Assembly (NCBI GenBank): GCA_003456455.1 | Contig: DMRV01000223.1 | Location: 1 to 6,751, forward strand | Direction: 5' to 3' | DNA length: 6,751 bases | Source of the DNA: Flavobacteriales bacterium | Lineage (GTDB): Bacteria; Bacteroidota; Bacteroidia; UBA10329 | Shown: positions 6,683-6,751 of the stretch, one piece after another | Numbering within the stretch: the first letter of the stretch is position 1 | Layout: every line of letters begins with the position of its first letter | Notes under the pieces: generated by a model | Databases searched by the model: none | Seen by the model: only the letters and a program-made list of their open reading frames with translations | What the model was told of the DNA's origin: nothing | Translations under genes and position numbers: made by a program

Positions 6683-6751
6683 TTACAACGTAATCCACCA
6701 AATCAACTTCAGCACAACCGCTCTGTTCTTCACAGAAAGGGTTTGGTCGTA
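6683..6751 (-). CDS. Possible C-terminal tail of a convergent gene (cut by window edge)
   Basis: On the minus strand a frame open from the window edge reads 22 residues, beginning YDQTLSVKNRAVV and ending LKLIWWITL, then a TAA at 6685-6683. The stop would abut the TGA of the + strand gene directly, which resembles the tight convergent pair at 834-837. The hydrophobic end could be a membrane segment. Support is limited: 69 bases is short, and a second minus-strand frame is open over the same stretch. The product cannot be named. Confidence 0.33.
   Translation of the reverse strand, partial: YDQTLSVKNRAVVLKLIWWITL

Overview
The window looks like ordinary chromosome from a member of the Bacteroidota, probably a free-living, Flavobacteriales-like lineage. 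Four signs point there: moderate-to-low GC; start codons without Shine-Dalgarno sequences; TAnnTTTG-like promoter boxes; and gene types common in that phylum (a LysM-tailed GH73 glucosaminidase, a DUF5522 miniprotein, and the long 'eukaryote-like' urocanate hydratase). The species cannot be named from sequence alone. Coding density is very high. No mobile element, tRNA, rRNA, CRISPR array or gap above 80 bases was seen.

Layout. (1) Bases 1-837, + strand: the C-terminal 60% or so of adenylosuccinate lyase (purB), cut by the window edge. (2) Bases 834-1817, - strand: a secreted peptidoglycan glucosaminidase with two LysM-like repeats, whose stop codon overlaps the purB stop tail to tail. (3) Bases 1889-2818, - strand: a PLP-dependent enzyme of the ACC deaminase / D-cysteine desulfhydrase family, with desulfhydrase-type residues at the two discriminating positions. 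(4) About 2896-3072, + strand: a DUF5522 miniprotein with a Cys-Cys-x3-Cys-x2-Cys cluster, divergent from gene 3. (5) Bases 3113-5101, + strand: urocanate hydratase (hutU). (6) Bases 5073-5636, + strand: an exported, probable 8-stranded outer-membrane beta-barrel whose start and half its signal peptide lie inside the 3' end of hutU. (7) Bases 5633-6682, + strand: a protein with no recognised name that carries a recognisable kinase-like (APH / protein-kinase fold) motif set. It starts with GTG in a 4-base overlap with gene 6. (8) Bases 6683-6751, - strand: a possible C-terminal tail of another gene, its stop abutting the stop of gene 7.

How the genes relate. purB (purine synthesis), the cell-wall hydrolase and the PLP enzyme are independent housekeeping or accessory functions. 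Genes 5-7 overlap head to tail and are very likely co-transcribed and translationally coupled; gene 4 lies 40 bases upstream and may be part of the same unit. The other histidine-utilisation genes (hutH, hutI, hutG/F) are not in the window, so hutU stands apart from its pathway here. The most worthwhile open question is the hutU - barrel - kinase-like trio, above all the cryptic kinase-like protein.
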